Shown here: positions 61,744 to 64,000 of the stretch, piece by piece | How positions within the stretch are numbered: position 1 is the first letter of the stretch | How the letters are laid out: every line of letters starts with the position of its first letter | NCBI GenBank assembly: GCA_017514805.1 | Contig: JAFWIP010000009.1 | Span: forward strand, 23,754 to 87,753 | Direction of reading: 5' to 3' | DNA length: 64,000 nt | Source: Candidatus Saccharimonadota bacterium | GTDB taxonomy: Bacteria; Patescibacteriota; Saccharimonadia; Saccharimonadales; Saccharimonadaceae | The notes under the pieces: generated by a model | Seen by the model: only the letters and a program-made list of their open reading frames with translations | Databases searched by the model: none | What the model was told of the DNA's origin: nothing | Made by a program: the position numbers and the translations under genes

Positions 61744-62323
61744 AGACTACTGCGCTATAAGTACTGAAGCGCTCGAAGACGCCGAAGTTTTCTTTCGGTA
61801 CATTTCCGCTGCCGACAGCACCAACAAACATTAGGACAAGTGCCGCAATTGCGAGTACACCAAGCAGCTTCTTTTTGCTCTTAAATGCGCCGGCAGAAAT
61901 AAGAATAAGTGAGACAATTGAAAGCAATACTACCGCTGCGGTTAGTATATAGACATGGATAAATGATTGCGCAGAGCCATCATAGCCCGCACTTGATAGC
62001 GGAAAGAGGGCATAGCCGATGGCAGAGATAAAATTCATAATCGCAAATAGATACACACCGAGACGAAGAGACTTTTTCTTACTATTTTGCACGAGAATAC
62101 AAAGCAATGCGCAGCATAGGCAGTTCAAGATTCCGAAAACTTTTGTTAGGCCGCTCGCTACGGCAAATGACGGCGCGTCGGTTGCAGTCAGATCACTAAC
62201 AGCTTGGCTAGCCCAGTCGTAGCCAGGATAATTCGCTGCGCCAATAATATCGTGTAGCAGGTAGAAAACTGCCGCAATAATACCGCTAAGACAGAGCCAG
62301 TTGATTAGTTTGTATTTTTTCAT
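61679..62323 (-). CDS. DUF998 membrane protein
   Basis: 214 residues, about six spans, start with GGAGGC upstream. DUF998 pattern: HDIIGAANYPGYDWASQAVSDLTATDAPS after the first span. Often found next to TetR genes, as here, with unknown function. The ATG overlaps the TetR stop by 4 nt. Confidence 0.85.
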   Translation of the reverse strand: MKKYKLINWLCLSGIIAAVFYLLHDIIGAANYPGYDWASQAVSDLTATDAPSFAVASGLTKVFGILNCLCCALLCILVQNSKKKSLRLGVYLFAIMNFISAIGYALFPLSSAGYDGSAQSFIHVYILTAAVVLLSIVSLILISAGAFKSKKKLLGVLAIAALVLMFVGAVGSGNVPKENFGVFERFSTYSAVVFTALLGVYGFASSFEQEKKSK

Positions 62324-62907
62324 TTTGCCTCCTTCTGATTCAGCACACAGAACCATTTAATATAATTATTTATTTGACTCGTATCAAATTGCTCGTCTGC
62401 CTGAGCGCAATCGAGCTCGAAATCAATCAGCGAGTGGACGGTCATCGCAAAAGAAATCGCCGCAGAATCCAGGTCAGTAATTACGAGTTTTCCCTGTTCG
62501 GCTAAGTATTGAAGCATCATTTTTGTCGCCGCAACCATTTTGTTTGTTTCCTCAATGAAAATTTGCGCTGCATCGGGATTAGTAGTGCGCTCAGCATAAA
62601 TAACCTTATAGAAATTCATCATCGCCTCATTCGAAATCATTTGCTTATAGCTCATGACATATTGACTGAGAATTTCATGCGCATTAAGAGACATATCTAA
62701 TGCTGGCGGAGTTTGATTCGCTTTCGATTGCTCGCGTAGGAATTGATACATTTCACGAATCAAACTCTCTTTTGAGTCGAAATGATTATAAAGCGACGGT
62801 TTGCGAATACCGACCGCCTCAGCGATCTGCGACATTGAAAGACTCTTCAGACCATGCTCTGCGGCAAGGTCGAGAGTAGCCATGATTATCCGTTCTTTTG
62901 TCTTCAT
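62320..62907 (-). CDS. TetR family transcriptional regulator
   Basis: 195 residues. N-terminal TetR HTH (10-57, ATLDLAAEHGLKSLSMSQIAEAVGIRKPSLYNHFDSKESLIREMY) and an all-helical ligand domain. It forms an operon with the DUF998 gene. TATAAT (62914-62919) ends 6 nt before the ATG, and a palindromic operator starts at its edge, so it is probably autorepressed. Confidence 0.93.
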   Translation of the reverse strand: MKTKERIIMATLDLAAEHGLKSLSMSQIAEAVGIRKPSLYNHFDSKESLIREMYQFLREQSKANQTPPALDMSLNAHEILSQYVMSYKQMISNEAMMNFYKVIYAERTTNPDAAQIFIEETNKMVAATKMMLQYLAEQGKLVITDLDSAAISFAMTVHSLIDFELDCAQADEQFDTSQINNYIKWFCVLNQKEAK

Positions 62908-62918
62908 ATTTGAATTAT

Positions 62919-62934
62919 ACTACCGAACGGTAGT
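62919..62934. promoter_or_regulatory. TetR operator palindrome
   Basis: ACTACCG-AA-CGGTAGT, perfect 7-bp arms, just upstream of the -10 (62914-62919) in the spacer toward -35. The natural binding site for the TetR protein at 62320. Confidence 0.8.
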
Positions 62935-62968
62935 TTTTAGCAAGGCACTAGATCATTAATTCTCCGAT

Positions 62969-63066
62969 ATTATGAAACTAGTTTCCAGAATAGAAAATTG
63001 TTTCCCCTATGGCACATTTGCTTTAGAGAAAAGAATTTTCCAAAACGGAAACCAGTTTCATATAAT
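62969..63066. repeat. long imperfect palindrome
   Basis: GAAACTAGTTTCC (62974-62986) pairs with GGAAACCAGTTTC (63047-63059), 12 of 13, and the inner GAAAATT (62993-62999) pairs with AATTTTC (63034-63040). Its right arm shares the ATATAAT that opens the next array. Confidence 0.7.
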
Positions 63067-63278
63067 ACTCACGAGGACTAACGCGCCCGTTCGTTATATC
63101 CCCTCGCTGGCGCGAAGGTCATATAATGCAGCCAGGTCTGAGGATCCTGGCTGTTATACCCTTGCCTGGCGGCAAAGGTTATATAATGCTCACAGGGCTA
63201 AGGAGCCTGGCATTATATCCCCTCGCTAGCGCGAAGGTTATATAATGCTCACAGGGCTAACGCGCCTGTTCGTTATAT
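63060..63278. repeat. tandem array of four ~60-bp double-hairpin units
   Basis: Units start at 63060, 63121, 63181 and 63240. Each has a ~40-nt palindrome bounded by ATATAA/TTATAT with an inner stem (ACG-GG/CCCGT; AGCCAGG/CCTGGCT; CAGG/CCTG; ACAGG/CCTGT), then (units 1-3) a ~19-nt hairpin CC-c-TCGC / GCGA-a-GG or CC-c-TTGCC / GGCAA-a-GG. Stem bases differ between units but mostly stay paired, including the conserved C-A mismatch. The palindrome edges contain TATAAT on both strands. Confidence 0.8.
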
Positions 63279-63398
63279 GAAATGGGCGCACAAATGTGCG
63301 CAATTTTTTGTGCAACAAAAAATCCACCTCTTCGGTGGCTTTCGTACTTTCCTCCGGAAAGATGAAAGGCCACCCGTTGAGGTGGCCATTTCATATAA
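63273..63398 (-). terminator. rRNA operon terminators inside a long inverted repeat
   Basis: TTATATGAAATGG (63273-63285) is the exact complement of CCATTTCATATAA (63386-63398). Inside on the minus strand: GGCCACC / GGGTGGCC followed by TTTC; CTTTCC / GGAAAG; CCACC / GGTGG followed by ATTTTTTG. GCGCACAAATGTGCGC at 63286-63303 is followed on the plus strand by AATTTTTTG, so it could terminate transcription from the array side. Confidence 0.8.
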
Positions 63399-63399
63399 T

Positions 63400-63504
63400 T
63401 CGGCATCTTGCTAGTTTCCCGCAAAGCAGTATAATCGCCGCTACGAGGCTTGACTTCTGTGTTCGGAATGGGAACAGGTATTTCCCTCGCGCTATGGACA
63501 CCGA
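63400..63504 (-). rRNA. rrf: 5S ribosomal RNA
   Basis: The reverse strand contains the conserved block CCTGTTCCCATTCCGAACACAGAAG and the TCGGTGTC/GATGCCGA closing stem (63497-63504 with 63400-63407). About 105 nt; ends may differ by a few bases. Confidence 0.93.
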
Positions 63505-63659
63505 GGAAAGACTCTAAGAGCGGGCCAACAAATCCAACGGCCCTGTATTAGAATCTTACCTCGATGTAAGATGCACAATAGTTATTTTAATTGACTCTGA
63601 TGGATCCGTCAATAACTTTTTTGACGAAATTGAACATCAGTTACTAGCTAAGTCTACTC

Positions 63660-63697
63660 CTTCTATCGACATTATGCAAGCATAAAATCAATAGAAG
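63660..63697 (-). repeat. spacer processing hairpin
   Basis: CTTCTAT-GA-ATTATGC pairs with GCATAA-TC-ATAGAAG in the 23S-5S spacer; a likely RNase III or similar processing stem for the 23S 3' end. A second, small hairpin CTTAC/GTAAG lies at about 63555-63570. No tRNA is seen in the spacer (63505-63702). Confidence 0.6.
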
Positions 63698-63702
63698 AGA
63701 CA

Positions 63703-64000
63703 TAAAAAGGCAATGCCTCTATTAGTACGCTTCGGCTCCATATGTTGCCATACTTCCACCTTGCGCCTATCAACCAGATCATCTTTCTGGGAGGTCATAG
63801 GGAATTCTTATCTTGGAGTTAGTTTCGCGCTTAATATGCTTTCAGCGCTTATCTATTCCGAACATAGCTACTCGGCAATGCAGCAGGTGGCCACAACCGA
63901 TACACTAGAGATTCGTTCACCTCGGTCCTCTCGTACTAGAGGCAAATCTCCTCAAAATTCCTAACGATCATGCCGGATATAAACCGAACTGTCTCACGAC
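63703..64000 (-). rRNA. rrl: 23S ribosomal RNA, 3' end
   Basis: Only about the last 300 nt are in the window. The reverse strand shows the sarcin-ricin loop AGTACGAGAGGACC, TCGTGAGACAGTTCGGT and the 3' region ending near GTACTAATAGAGGC. The 3' end position is approximate. Confidence 0.95.

Noticed and set aside
63060..63278. CRISPR array
   Set aside because: Units are palindromic and the intervening segments are themselves repeated; no unique spacers and no cas genes.
1..64000. tRNA genes, insertion sequences, prophage
   Set aside because: No cloverleaf with GTTCGA-type T arm, transposase or phage gene was noticed; a tRNAscan run could still reveal one.

Overview
The window looks like a slow-evolving chromosomal segment of a Saccharibacteria (TM7) or closely related Patescibacteria genome. 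Evidence: very compact gene packing with 1-11 nt overlaps, moderate GC, minimal housekeeping genes (short AlaRS, Obg without an OCT domain, RNase J, NusA, GalU, GpmI, MltG, FtsA, FtsE/FtsX), several unknown small membrane proteins and large secreted surface proteins. A complete RF2 gene (SPF and GGQ motifs) and normal reading of UGA as stop argue for the standard code, unlike Gracilibacteria/Absconditabacteria. I saw no transposase, phage, CRISPR array or tRNA. The lineage call is inference from gene content; no search was run.

Layout. 1-3659: 3' part missing of a giant repeat-rich surface protein (minus). 3765-4117: gene-free stretch with a promoter and a structured RNA candidate. 4134-7476: gpmI-membrane protein-galU-yggU operon (minus). 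7491-7685: a ~160-nt RNA with its own promoter and terminator (6S-like shape), then obgE. 8891-10700: P-loop kinase, TylF-like methyltransferase, TraX-like acyltransferase. 11145-19422 (minus): P-type ATPase, CHAP hydrolase, ftsX, ftsE, prfB, truB, thioredoxin-like protein. 19544-25718: small SipW-type exported protein, RNase J, nusA, DUF2130 protein. 25741-30914: two paralogous surface proteins and a LysM-CHAP hydrolase. 30977-34217: mltG-ruvX-membrane protein operon. 34264-37556: soluble histidine kinase, response regulator with a Pro/Ala-rich tail, pseudouridine synthase. 37575-37745: inverted-motif cluster. 37757-45079: ftsA-like, membrane metallopeptidase-like, HdeD-like, GNAT, alaS, third surface protein. 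45214-46730: mnmA and a small Cys-rich secreted protein with a three-hairpin leader. 46956-52694: phosphoribosyltransferase-MoxR-DUF58-membrane-VWA-VWA-TPR operon. 52695-57545: cysteine desulfurase, small conserved genes, tatD, a DUF4868/KwaB-like gene, S41 protease. 57611-60617: second P-type ATPase and FNT-type channel. 60670-62907: CYTH protein, small membrane proteins, DUF998 protein and its TetR regulator. 62969-63398: tandem palindromic array merging into the rRNA terminator; 63400-64000: 5S and the 3' end of 23S rRNA (minus).

Two start signals divide the genes. About twenty housekeeping genes have a -10 box (TATAAT-like) ending 6-7 nt before the ATG, so their mRNAs should be leaderless. 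Secreted, surface and small membrane proteins, RNase J and nusA instead have near-consensus -35/-10 promoters with 17-18 bp spacing, real leaders and mostly a Shine-Dalgarno. The best candidates for something undescribed are this dichotomy, the covarying ~60-bp hairpin array at 63060-63278, and the unassigned RNA at 3800-4117.
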